Notes: a model not told the origin generated them from the sequence alone. 47,403 nucleotides of DNA from Blattamonas nauphoetae (GCA_033064195.1 JARBJD010000462.1:1-47403), one strand, 5' to 3'. Positions 18,151 through 27,477 are shown, counted from the first letter of the stretch. Translations and numbers: made by a program.

Positions 18151-18739
18151 ATTTTAAAAAAAGTTAAGCGTTTGTTTTTTCTGACACCCACAATTCACTG
18201 ATATTTCGATCAGAACGCACCAGAATAACGTGCACACTCTCCCCATGCATCTGTGGCATCGGTGGATTGTTCTGGCCATTTTTGATTTTTTCACTTTTTT
18301 TCACCTCCATATGTGAAAATTACAAAAAACTGATTTTTTCCAAATTAACCTTATTTTTTGAGACCATCCAAAAGTGTACTGGCAAGGTTAATATCGGTCT
18401 GGTGAACTTATTTATGATGTGTTTCGAGTGATCTGAGAAGTATTTCGGGGGTTATGGGTGATCTCAAAATTAACGCTGTTTTATTTTTTATCGATTTTTT
18501 TAATATGTATATGATGAGGAGATCCAGACAAAGTTTGAAAAATACAATTTTGAGCTTCGACCATACAAACCTCTTCCAAGGTCAATCCCGATCTGCTGAG
18601 TTCATTTCTGATGTTTTCAGAGTGATCTGAGCATTAGTTCGGGAGTTATGGGTGATCCAAAAACAAACGTTAAACTTTTTTCAATTTCTAATTTTTTAAT
18701 TTGTATATGAAGAGGAGTTCCAGAACAAGTTCAAGTATT
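18151..18739 (-). repeat. Primase upstream region with two direct repeats
   Basis: There are two direct units (about 18380-18575 and 18576-18739), each with AAGGTNAAT..CGATCTGCTGAG-like, AGTGATCTGAG, GGGNGTTATGGGTGATC and a T-rich stretch ending GTATATGA. On the minus strand they give GATCACCCATAACTCCC, which is also found upstream of the primase of copy B near 42163. A second conserved phrase, GATGCATGGGG, lies nearer the gene in both. There is no coding. It may be an origin or control region. Confidence 0.55.
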
Positions 18740-19040
18740 GAGCCCTCGACGTAATGTTCCAAGATACTCAGGCAAAATGGTGCCCTGGTGACTGATGCGC
18801 AGAACGATTTGGAGGTTGGATTGGAGACGGATGATCGAAAGATTGTCCCCGGGGGTTCATGTTGGCAGCACTTAGATGTGCCCGTAAATCATGCCCACCC
18901 AAGACTTAACCCTTCAAAGACTTCGCCAGCAGCAGTCATTTAGAAGGATCGCGATAGAACGATCCCCAAAGGAGTATCGGGGTGTCTATAGGAAGCTCGT
19001 ACGAACGTGGGAAGGCTCTTCTCGACGGTTATTTTTGTTT
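18740..19040 (+). repeat. Left-end repeat, copy R4, in front of a fibre gene
   Basis: This is the fourth copy of the ~270-base segment (CCTCGACGTAATGTTCC, CTCAGGCAAAATGGTGCCCT, GTAAATCATGCCCACCCAAG, GATCCCCAAAGGAGTATCGG). Homology with R3 continues to CGACGGTTATTTTTGT just before the S74 gene. It marks the left limit of copy B. Confidence 0.75.
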
Positions 19041-19068
19041 TTTTATTCTCCAATAAAAGCAAACGAAA

Positions 19069-19914
19069 ATGAATCGACAAAAATACAACTCACATATGAT
19101 TGATAAAATGATTGATCACAATCAATCGACGATCAAAGAGAATGCAGCCGCTATTGAGACAATCCAGAATGTTGTGCAACCAGATGGATCAATCACTTGT
19201 TCAAGTCTTACAACACCAGATATTAAAGGATTGATCAATGTGAATGGAGCGAAATGGAATATATCAGAGGGAACTCTTCCAAAGTATCCTGGAACATATC
19301 CATCATCAACATTTAAATCTGGCATTTCAATCTCACAATCGATTGCCGAAGCATCAGGAATTCAGTTCAATGGTGATGGCATTATTATGTGGTCTCCCTG
19401 TGACACACCAGCTTTGTATTACTACGATGAGGACAATGGTTCAGGAGTGTTTTCAATATCACCAACTGGAAGTTTTTCTCAACTGTCAGACAGAAGAGTC
19501 AAAAGGAATATTGTTCCATATCCTAATGTTCTTGAACAACTGAATAAAGTGGAAATTGTGCAGTATCAGTTCAACACATTCGACTCGAAGATAAACAAAG
19601 TGACAAAACAAATGGAGAATGAGACGGATGAAGAACACTTGAAGAACTGCAAAGAGAAATGTGAATGTCTGAAGAAGGAAAGTGAGAAGAAACACATTGG
19701 TGTGATTGCCCAGCAGATCCAAGAAATATTCCCCGAAGTTGTGAATGATTCCAATCCAGATTGTCTTCAAGTTGATTATGCAGAACTCTCTTGCTTCTGT
19801 ATCAAAGCCATTCAGGAATTATCCTCTATTGTCGGACAACAACAGTCAATCATAAATGAACTGATACAGAAATATAATGCACTGATCGACACAATGACTA
19901 GTACTCCAACATGA
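19069..19914 (+). CDS. S74-type fibre with intramolecular chaperone domain (281 aa), copy B
   Basis: This is an intact frame from MNRQKYNSHMIDKMIDHNQS to a TGA stop. A short helical amino end and a Gly/Ser-rich middle (AKWNISEGTLPKYPGTYPSS) lead to the chaperone domain. That domain starts at SQLSDRRVKRNIVPYPNVL near residue 140, where S74 domains cleave themselves at the Ser of SD.R.K.N. It continues with KKHIGVIAQQIQEIFPEVV and VDYAELSCFCIKAIQEL. A charged, Cys-containing insert (NCKEKCECLKKESEKKH) lies between the two conserved blocks. The usual role is trimer folding of a receptor-binding fibre. This is unusual for Polintons and is kept in both copies next to repeat R3/R4. Confidence 0.8.
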   Translation: MNRQKYNSHMIDKMIDHNQSTIKENAAAIETIQNVVQPDGSITCSSLTTPDIKGLINVNGAKWNISEGTLPKYPGTYPSSTFKSGISISQSIAEASGIQFNGDGIIMWSPCDTPALYYYDEDNGSGVFSISPTGSFSQLSDRRVKRNIVPYPNVLEQLNKVEIVQYQFNTFDSKINKVTKQMENETDEEHLKNCKEKCECLKKESEKKHIGVIAQQIQEIFPEVVNDSNPDCLQVDYAELSCFCIKAIQELSSIVGQQQSIINELIQKYNALIDTMTSTPT

Positions 19915-20308
19915 GATCAACCAGAAATTCATAATACTCTTTGGTTATTTTTCCATTGATTGTCTCTGTTGTTTCCATCTCTATTGATTCACCAGAACTG
20001 TCCTTGAACCAGATCTTCACAATTGATTGTCGAGTGCTTAGTTCCCACTTCTTTCGCTTTGCAATCTGTTCGTTACAGAAGGCAACATATGAATCATTGT
20101 GAGCATCAGTCTGGATCCAATCACCGTGGATTGTAATGTGCTGTGGAATATCCTTTGAAATGACTGTTGTTGAACTATTAATTTCCTCCCTCACATGGAT
20201 GAGTTTGCAGTCAAGGAAGTAGAGGTATTTTTGTTTTCTAGAATTGGTAAAATCATGAGGGAATTGAGCAGTGTGAGAATTCTGAATTGAGAAATAACGT
20301 TTCACCAT
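19898..20308 (-). CDS. Unrecognised 136-aa virion-cluster protein, copy B
   Basis: The frame starts MVKRYFSIQNSHTAQFPHDF after TTTTATTTTTGTAGAAATCA. It contains KYLYFLDCKLIHVREEIN, HITIHGDWIQTDAHNDSYVA and WELSTRQSIVKIWFKDSSGE, alternating hydrophobic segments that suggest a beta-rich fold. It ends in an acidic YEFLVDLMLEY. Its 3' end overlaps the fibre gene by 17 bases on the opposite strand. A minor capsid or fibre-anchor role is possible from its position between fibre and capsid-like genes, but no family match is claimed. Confidence 0.6.
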   Translation of the reverse strand: MVKRYFSIQNSHTAQFPHDFTNSRKQKYLYFLDCKLIHVREEINSSTTVISKDIPQHITIHGDWIQTDAHNDSYVAFCNEQIAKRKKWELSTRQSIVKIWFKDSSGESIEMETTETINGKITKEYYEFLVDLMLEY

Positions 20309-20348
20309 TTGTGATTTCTACAAAAATAAAATATCACATTTGTTCTAT

Positions 20349-22031
20349 TCAATAACCTCTCTTCACTTCTTCATATGCTTCTTGGAGTCGACGATCAATG
20401 ACATATCGCACTCGTGGTTGTCCATTTTCGATCCAGAACAGCCAGTATGTAGCTTGATGTAGTGCGAGAATTGGTGGAGGAGGACCTTCTGTCGTTGATG
20501 TGAAATATGGATCGAGTTCACCTTGTTTGATTGGTGTTCCTCTATAGACAATATTGACTGATTCTGCTGTCGAAATACCTTCTTCACCACCAGCGATTTC
20601 ACTTCGATCTGTTGGAACCATAAATGTGAAACAAGTTGCATCTGTAACTGGTCTTTTTCTCTTGTAGTCAACTCCTCTGTCATGAAATACTCGAGTGGAA
20701 CAAATTGAATTCTCAAACTCTTCTGTTGCGGAACAACCAATGAAATCTCCATTCACCATCATCATTTGATAGAACTCTGGTGAGATTGTTGACATTGGGA
20801 AATTGGGAAAGTTTGATCCAAGCATTTCGAATTGACCAACGTATTGAGGATTTCTGAAGACTGTACATTCGTTTGGTCGTTCTGGGAATAAGCACATCAG
20901 ATTCATGAGATTGTTGAGTTTGATACTGATGTTTGACCTCACTCCCATTGCATTCGCTTTTGATTGGAATGACTGTGTGTCAATTCTTTCAGCTTTCAGA
21001 ACATATAAAGTCTTTGTGTAAGTGTTTATCAGAGATTGCTTTGTTGCATCAGTCATTTGATATCCATAGCAAATCGAAGTGACTTTATCAACTGATGAAG
21101 AAAGAACAGTGGAAGTGGTTGGCGATGTAGCGATATATTTCACAGTACCTGATGATGCCGGTTGAAAATATTGAATTCGTTGAACTGGATTCCCGATTTG
21201 TGTAAATTCTTGAGTCAATGTCGAGAAGTCTCCATCGTACATTAATTCTGTTTGGGATTGAGTTGACAGAGTTGATATCGATTTACTTGGATTTTGATCG
21301 ATACTGTTTTCAAGTGTTTTCCTTACGATTGTAGAAACTCGAATAGGACAATACACAAGTGAATCTGTTGTCAAATGAAATCTCAATCGGAGATTACCAA
21401 AGATGGAATTCGGATACTGATCGAAAGTACTTAATGGAAGTAAATTTACAAATGGAATGACCAGTGGAATCGTAAATGTGATGTTAGAAGAAGCAGCATC
21501 GACTGGACAATGGTAGTATCCACACACACTTGGATCCATTCTCTGAACATTTTCCCAAAGACTGTAGCAATGCTTCATGTTGTTTTTCTCTTCATGTGAC
21601 TTGAAAGTGTGATACAGAAACGATTCGTGGATGTGATTATTCTGAAGTGTATTATCAATGATGTTTCCTTGACTGTCGACGAGTCTCATATCTCGAATTG
21701 CATCTGATGTTGATTTAAATCCGTAGAACATTCCATACATTCCAACATATTGCCCAGATGCACTCGTTGGTTTCGAATAAGGAACAGTAACTGTGAGATC
21801 GATACGCAAATGACTCTTCGCAAACTCAGTCACATCATGTCCGTCATAGCACAATGGAACTTCAATCTCGTCTCCAATTCTGCAAGGCATAGGAGGATTA
21901 GTTGGATGCACTTCTTGAATAGAATAAACGTGGGGCTCGGAATCCCACTGTTTTGGCATGTATGATTGGACTTCGATTTGCTCAATTAATGTCGATGTTG
22001 GCTTTGATTGATTTGCTCTGATACTTCTCAT
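20349..22031 (-). CDS. Major-capsid-like protein 1 (560 aa), copy B
   Basis: An intact frame runs from MRSIRANQSKPTSTLIEQIE to a TAG... or TAA-type end just after a basic VKRGY. Landmarks are a proline-rich PTNPPMPCRIGDEIEVPLCY near residue 50, an HCYSLWENVQRMD block, LLPLSTFDQYPNSIFGNLRL near 210, a mid-protein segment AERIDTQSFQSKANAMGVRS, and the C-terminal GELDPYFTST / ILALHQATYWLFWIENGQPR. These blocks line up in order with capsid-like protein 2. Two similar halves and size near 560-620 residues suit a double-jelly-roll capsid protein. It would form the shell packaged by the ATPase encoded nearby. Confidence 0.65.
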   Translation of the reverse strand: MRSIRANQSKPTSTLIEQIEVQSYMPKQWDSEPHVYSIQEVHPTNPPMPCRIGDEIEVPLCYDGHDVTEFAKSHLRIDLTVTVPYSKPTSASGQYVGMYGMFYGFKSTSDAIRDMRLVDSQGNIIDNTLQNNHIHESFLYHTFKSHEEKNNMKHCYSLWENVQRMDPSVCGYYHCPVDAASSNITFTIPLVIPFVNLLPLSTFDQYPNSIFGNLRLRFHLTTDSLVYCPIRVSTIVRKTLENSIDQNPSKSISTLSTQSQTELMYDGDFSTLTQEFTQIGNPVQRIQYFQPASSGTVKYIATSPTTSTVLSSSVDKVTSICYGYQMTDATKQSLINTYTKTLYVLKAERIDTQSFQSKANAMGVRSNISIKLNNLMNLMCLFPERPNECTVFRNPQYVGQFEMLGSNFPNFPMSTISPEFYQMMMVNGDFIGCSATEEFENSICSTRVFHDRGVDYKRKRPVTDATCFTFMVPTDRSEIAGGEEGISTAESVNIVYRGTPIKQGELDPYFTSTTEGPPPPILALHQATYWLFWIENGQPRVRYVIDRRLQEAYEEVKRGY

Positions 22032-22050
22032 TTATAGAAAAATAAAAAAT
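22029..22050 (-). promoter_or_regulatory. Late-type promoter motif, capsid-like gene 1 (B)
   Basis: The same 22 bases as in copy A (TTTTTTATTTTT, CT, ATAAATG), although the surrounding coding DNA has diverged. Confidence 0.65.
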
Positions 22051-23059
22051 ACAATATCATGATTTTCTTTTCCTGTTTTAAGATTTCAGTATTCCAAGTT
22101 CCTTGTGTAACGCTTTCAGTGTGTGATTTGGATAGTACTCAACTTTCGGTTCACCATTGCTGTATCGGAATACCCACCAAGTTGTTGCAGTTGTTGCTAA
22201 AATGGGTGCAGGAGGATGTGTAAATTTTGTCATAAAACCATCGCTTTTATCAATTTGCTGACTTGGATTTAGAACATTATAGTACGTGTCAATCACTCCT
22301 TGATAAATTGGCTGAGATCTCAAAGTGACTGGAACATTCTGACCTCTGGAACTGATCGAATCATTACAGTTTGTTGGGCAACCACTTCTCTGGGTTGAGA
22401 AGCATAAAAGAAAATCAGAATTGTCATGAATTGGTCGTACTCTTGTCATTGTCTCATTGGGATAATTCTGATCACCAGTGAGTTTCTCTTCAACGAGAGA
22501 ATCTGTAAGTGATCGCTCCAAATCATCTGGAACAGCTAGATAGGAATCGAGATTGAGAGTTGATAATGCGAACTGATAGAAACGAGCTCCAATAGTTGTA
22601 GTCGGTTGTTCTGGATAGTATTTGTTGAGGAGATTCACTTGGATATTCTTCTGCATTGGATTATGGAAACATGTGACTTCATTATCATAGTGACGGAAGA
22701 GAAGCATGATATCCTTGGCATTTACGAGAACCATTTGCTGAGTACAATCAATTCCTGATGGAGTCGGTGTCTTCTGAAATGGATAGAATGAGATCTTTTC
22801 AGCTGGAATTGTTCCAGGACGATCCTGATACATTTTCTTCAGATTCTCTTTCGCAATTTCTTTCATTTTGTATCCAGCACTCATGCAATACACATCATCA
22901 ATGCGATAATCCATAATGTTGAGAGAAATGTATTGTTCATCAGGGGAAGGTTCCGAGGTAATACCAGTCGGATGTGTATATACACAATCTTGTTTTACTG
23001 CCATGATCTTAAATGATTGACCGATTTGAACGAAGTTTTTGTACATGGGTGGACGAGAT

Positions 23060-23909
23060 ACCCTCCTTCCAAAACCCGTCACTTTCCAAAACCCGTCACA
23101 CATTTGACGGGTCATCTTTTTGTTGTTTCCACCTCTCATTTTCATCTCAATATTGTTTTTATTCAACTTTTTTTTGAAATGAAATCAATTGAAAACAAAT
23201 TGAGAAAAAAGTCGGGATAGTAATACCTCCTTGTTCTGGTTAAGGTGATCAACCCTGAATTTTGTTGTGAGTGATCCTTCTCGACCAGTCATCGTACAGA
23301 CCTCTCGTTTTCACTAAATCGAATGTTTTGGTGGAATTGAAGCTTTTCTGCCATTTTCATTCTTTTTTAAGCAACAGACATTTCCGTCCTTTCATCATTT
23401 TGCGCCCAACGATCAAAAATGCAACCTTTCAGTCACTACAACTTCTTCACTTGTCACAAATTTTTGTAAAAATCATTCGGAGAGCATCATCCTCTTGGTC
23501 AAATGATAATTTCTTCAAAAAAGTTAAGATAGATGCCAAATTTGTGTGAAAACTGTCGAAAACACGAGTTTTTGGAAAAAGTTGAGAATTAAGAGTTGTT
23601 CAGAAAAGAATGAAAATGGCAGAAAAGCTTCAATTCCACCAAAACATTCGATTTAGTGAAAACGAGAGGTCTGTACGATGACTGGTCGAGAAGGATCACT
23701 CACAACAAAATTCAGGGTTGATCACCTTAACCAGAACAAGGAGGTATTACTATCCCGACTTTTTTCTCAATTTGTTTTCAATTGATTTCATTTCAAAAAA
23801 AAGTTGAATAAAAACAATATTGAGATGAAAATGAGAGGTGGAAACAACAAAAAGATGACTCGTCAAATGTGTGACGGGTTTTGGAAAGTGACGGGTTTTG
23901 GAAGGAGGG
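23060..23909. mobile_element. Long-inverted-repeat MITE-like element 2, TA-flanked
   Basis: Arms of about 310 bases face each other across a centre of about 230 bases. The ends carry a doubled motif: CCCTCCTTCCAAAACCCGTC followed by ACTTTCCAAAACCCGTCAC. TA stands on both sides (23058-23059 and 23910-23911). The interior is unrelated to elements 1 and 3, but the doubled AAAACCCG end design is the same. It encodes no transposase. Confidence 0.85.
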
Positions 23910-23944
23910 TATGGAAGGAAGGTTGGACGATCACGATTACAATA

Positions 23945-25293
23945 TAGTGCGTCAAAAACCCGGTCTTTGTCAGAAACCCGGACTTTTTTCTCCAAGATCG
24001 ATCCCACAGACAACATTTCTCCGAACCCAAAATTTTTTGAGTCCCACTTTTTTTTTCGAAATGTTTGTCTCGACTCCAACTATCCATCGAGGTAGAAATC
24101 GAACCTCCTATTTAGGATCCCAGGACGGAGGTGCCTATTTAGGCACTTTTTTTGGCCCATTTTTTTGGCTCCAAAATAGGAGGTCCTTAACATTTAAGCT
24201 TGGAGGAGAAAAAATTGATGATCACATTTCTCCACGCCCGTTCAAAATTTTTCTTTCTCGTTTCATTTCTGGTGGTTTGGGATGGTTTTCTCTCGAAATG
24301 ACAATTTTGAAAAATGAAATATCCTGGGGGGACCTGGGTGAAAATTTAGGGTCAAAACTGAGTTCCTGTATTATAAGCTTAGGATCATGAAAACTTGTTT
24401 TGATCATATCTCCACAACCAGACATAGTTTCGACATGAGGTTTTCACCAATATGGATGTTTTGGTGGATAGTGTATTTTTATGATTTTTGAGACTTTTCG
24501 ATGACCTCCTATTTTGGCGTTTTTGACATTTTTCGAGCTTTTCTCAGAATCCCCCAACTCATCTCCCTCCAAGCACGATTCTATCAAATTTGATCATTTG
24601 GATTCGATTCTGATTGTGTCTGCACCAATATAACGCAATTTGGAGACGGGTACATCATCCCAAGTCAAGTGACAGCTATGCTTGCGCCCCCAGGTCAAAA
24701 ACCCACAAAATTATCTCCAACTGCCGCAGGGGGAGTTTTTTCAAAAATTTCAGAAAAAAATATAATCCACCAAAACATCCATATTGGTGAAAACCTCATG
24801 TCGAAACTAGGTCTGGTTGTGGAGATATGATCAAAACAAGTTTTCATGATCCTAAGCTTATAATACAGGGAACTCAGTTTTTGACCCTAAATTTTCACCC
24901 AGGTCCCCCCAGGATATTTCATTTTTCAAAAAATTGTCATTTCGAGAGAAAACCATCCCAAACCACCAGAAATGAAACGAGAAAGAAAAATTTTGAACGG
25001 GCGTGGAGAAATGTGATCATCAATTTTTTCTCCTCCAAGCTTAAATGTTAAGGACCTCCTATTTTGGAGCCAAAAAAATGGGCCAAAAAAAGTGCCTACA
25101 TAGGCACCTCCGTCCTGGGATCCTAAATAGGAGGTTCGATTTCTACCTCGATGGATAGTTGGAGTCGAGACAAACATTTCGAAAAAAAAAGTGGGACTCA
25201 AAAAATTTTGGGTTCGGAGAAATGTTGTCTGTGGGATCGATCTTGGAAAAAAAGTCCGGGTTTTTGACAGGGATCCGGGTTTTTGAGGCACTA
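23945..25293. mobile_element. Long-inverted-repeat MITE-like element 3, TA-flanked
   Basis: Arms of about 540 bases surround a centre of about 260 bases. TA flanks it (23943-23944 and 25294-25295). The interior is the same family as element 1 (shared CTTAACATTTAAGCTTGGAG, TTTCTTTCTCGTTTCATTTC and TTTTGATCATATCTCCACAA). The end motif is a different doublet, GTCAAAAACCCGG then GTCAGAAACCCGG. It lies 31 bases from element 2 in the same capsid-like gene. Confidence 0.85.
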
Positions 25294-26159
25294 TAGACAA
25301 TTGAACTTCGGATGGGTGGTAACTGTGTTGTGTGGTCACTGATCAATTTCGAGAGTGTATTTTTCAATGTCAGTTCAGGATTCACAGGACAACACACGAA
25401 TGCATCTTCATTTATGTGAACACTCAATTTCAGATCTCCGAAGAGACACCGAGGATAGTCAGTCATTCCTGAGAAAATGAGAAGATCTTCAAGGTTGATT
25501 GACACACGAATTGGCACATCAATAGTGTCTTGAAACACTCCTGTTCCGGATGTTGTAGTGAAGTCTGATAATGGAATATACACACCAGCAACTGATTCGT
25601 CATGATTCCAGGCATTTTGCCAAGGTGTGTGACAATGTTTTCGATTCTCTAATTGACTCTTTGGTTTTATCATGTTGTAGATGTGAGACTCCATTGATAC
25701 ATCATTGTTTGTTGTGCTGATGATTCTCTGATTGTTGTGAAGAACAGTAAGGTCACGAAAGATTGATGCCGAATGTTTGAGTCCAACGAATATGACTATC
25801 CTCTCATTCATGTACGAGCCAATTTTACCTGCAGTTTGTTTCCAGTTGTTGACTTTCAGAGTTGATGTCATCGTGAACGTAATAAAGGAATCATCGATTT
25901 GACAAATGTCCTGATTCCCAGTCAGTGGGATGATTATTTCCTGTCCTTTATAGAATCGTGAATTCTCTGATGGTTTCAATTCCTGAATAGAAGTACTGTG
26001 AGCTCCATCGTTCAGAAGATAATTAATGTGATGTTCAGACATGAGTTGTTGTTGTATTTGACCAATATCATCTCGAGTGTACTTGATTGATCCAGTTGTA
26101 TTTCCAGTCAATGATGATGCTCCAGTTCTTTTGTTTGTCAGATGTGTTATATGCGAGTT

Positions 26160-26181
26160 CATTTTATCAAAAATAAAAAAA
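26160..26181 (-). promoter_or_regulatory. Late-type promoter motif, capsid-like gene 2 (B)
   Basis: On the minus strand TTTTTTATTTTTGATAAAATG ends on the start codon, as in copy A. Confidence 0.6.
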
Positions 26182-26190
26182 CAATATTGC

Positions 26191-26493
26191 TTATTTCTTT
26201 TTCAGTTTCTTCTTCTTTGTTTTCGGTTTCAGCTTTTCTTCCAGTTTCAGTATTTCACCTCTGAGCTTGTTCGCAACTGCTGTATTTCCTTCATTGATTG
26301 CTTGTTCGTATTGTGCCATCTTTTCTGCATGGATTTGCTTGTCCGATTTCACGTCTGGAATCATCTCAACACCTGTCTGTGCTACCTTCGAAATCAGTGG
26401 TCCAACGAAGGGAATGAGATTCAGAAATGGAGCTCCAACTCTGAGTATATTTTTGCCAACTGCTGCTAATTTTGATAACCAACCTGGTGCCAT
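26191..26493 (-). CDS. Small virion-type protein MAPGW (100 aa), copy B
   Basis: Same length and nearly the same sequence as the copy A protein at 7897-8199: a hydrophobic amino half (APFLNLIPFVGPLISKVAQ), a helical charged middle with a few substitutions, and a KKKKLKKK end. Close conservation between otherwise diverged copies suggests strong constraint while active. The upstream motif is weaker here (TTTTTATTCTT, CATAAATG). A minor capsid or DNA-associated role is inferred. Confidence 0.6.
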   Translation of the reverse strand: MAPGWLSKLAAVGKNILRVGAPFLNLIPFVGPLISKVAQTGVEMIPDVKSDKQIHAEKMAQYEQAINEGNTAVANKLRGEILKLEEKLKPKTKKKKLKKK

Positions 26494-26528
26494 TTATGAA
26501 GAATAAAAATATTTGATTACAACATTTT

Positions 26529-26810
26529 TTATTGTCTGAATTGTATCATTGGATTTTGTGACATGTTTCCACCACCTCCAAGATATTGATTTACTGCTTG
26601 GTTTTCTCCATTCGATCTTCGAGATTGTTGGTATTCCCCCATCATTCCGCCTAATCCACTGAGGATTCCTCCAGCAGTCTGTCCGAATTTGTTGTTCGTT
26701 TGTGAGAGCAATCCACCACCTACTTGAAGCAATGTTGGAGCTAGTGGTTTGATGAATTGAAAGAATTGCTTGCCAATATTTTTGAGTTTGTTGAAACTTC
26801 CTGGTGCCAT
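26529..26810 (-). CDS. Small Gly-rich virion-type protein MAPGS (93 aa), copy B
   Basis: The amino 60 residues match the copy A protein (APTLLQVGGGLLSQTNNKFG, then QTAGGILSGLGGMMGEYQQS). The carboxy end is different and shorter (NQYLGGGGNMSQNPMIQF). The conserved part begins with the same MAPG..KL...GK pattern as the 100-residue neighbour. The promoter-like motif TTTTTTATTTTT, AC, ATAAATG abuts the ATG at 26808-26830. Confidence 0.55.
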   Translation of the reverse strand: MAPGSFNKLKNIGKQFFQFIKPLAPTLLQVGGGLLSQTNNKFGQTAGGILSGLGGMMGEYQQSRRSNGENQAVNQYLGGGGNMSQNPMIQFRQ

Positions 26811-26830
26811 TTATGTAAAAATAAAAAATA
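26808..26830 (-). promoter_or_regulatory. Late-type promoter motif, 93-aa gene (B)
   Basis: On the minus strand it reads TTTTTTATTTTT, AC, ATAAATG, ending on the start codon. Confidence 0.6.
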
Positions 26831-26846
26831 CAATTCATTAATTTTT

Positions 26847-27458
26847 CTAACGAGGAATTGCCTTTGTCAGTGAAATTCCATAATTGAGAATAGTGTTGTA
26901 TGCTTCATTGTAGGCAATACTCATATCTTTTCCACCAACAAGGATCTTGAAAATGGTTCGAAAAACTGGTAGTTTATTAAGACATAGGCACTTGTCAGAT
27001 AAATCATCTAATTCAATCACTACATCGTTGATTCCAGTGAGTGTAGCAATCAGAGCACATAAATCACTTTGGTTTGTGATCAGTTTCTTCGATGGTTCAA
27101 TGAGATTATTCAGAAGTTTCTTTTCACAAGCAAAAGCATTCTTGTACACTAACAATAGTTGGTCTTTGAATGCTGCAATATTCGAAGTGTATTCTCGAAG
27201 TGGGAGTGAACGTGTTTGAATTGGAGCTGATGGATAGATCTCAAGTGGTGGTGGATCATAAAGACCTGGAACATTCTCTAGTTCAACATTAGCCACTTGT
27301 TCATTTCGATCTTCGAGCTTTGGTCTTCCAGATGTTGATCCTTTATTGTCGATGATGACATTGTTGGTGATTGACGTTGGAACTGATGAAGAACTTGTGT
27401 GTTTTGTAAATTGACAACTGAGAATTGGCTGGCATTTTAGGAAAAATAAAAAAGTCAT
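26847..27458 (-). CDS. PSAP-containing virion-cluster protein (203 aa), copy B
   Basis: This frame is uninterrupted, unlike the copy A gene at 8618-10607. Segments in order are QPILSCQFTKHTSSSSVPTS, an acidic/polar stretch, YDPPPLEIYPSAPIQTRSLP near residues 65-85, a helical region (AAFKDQLLLVYKNAFACEKK) and a carboxy end LNYGISLTKAIPR. PSAP and its proline-rich surroundings are the same in both copies. The exact start is uncertain, because the first ATG lies inside the usual promoter-like stretch. No family is recognised; a structural role is likely from its place in the cluster. Confidence 0.55.
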   Translation of the reverse strand: MTFLFFLKCQPILSCQFTKHTSSSSVPTSITNNVIIDNKGSTSGRPKLEDRNEQVANVELENVPGLYDPPPLEIYPSAPIQTRSLPLREYTSNIAAFKDQLLLVYKNAFACEKKLLNNLIEPSKKLITNQSDLCALIATLTGINDVVIELDDLSDKCLCLNKLPVFRTIFKILVGGKDMSIAYNEAYNTILNYGISLTKAIPR

Positions 27459-27477
27459 AAATTCATTTTTGTTTTGA

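Larger units (their letters stand above)
12790..18739 (-). mobile_element. Polinton-like element, copy C (replication half, inverted), fossil
   Basis: Read on the minus strand the order is conserved upstream region, primase-helicase, repeat arrays and satellite. This corresponds to copy B from about 42.1 to 46.1 kb, but in reverse. It directly abuts copy A at about 12790 and left-end repeat R4 of copy B at 18740. It could be the inverted other half of copy A or a separate partial element. Polymerase and integrase genes are absent. Confidence 0.6.
22078..26162 (-). pseudogene. Major-capsid-like gene 2, copy B, interrupted by two MITEs
   Basis: The amino part (25.3-26.16 kb, MNSHITHLTNKRTGASSLTG onward, with YPRCLFGDLKLSVHI) and the carboxy part (22.08-23.05 kb, with RFYQFALSTLNLDSYLAVPD and ILATTATTWWVFRYSNGEPK) belong to the same family as the intact 620-residue protein at 6006-7868. 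Two inverted-repeat elements lie within the gene. The open state of both coding parts suggests the insertions are recent. The promoter-like motif at its start is intact. Confidence 0.75.
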
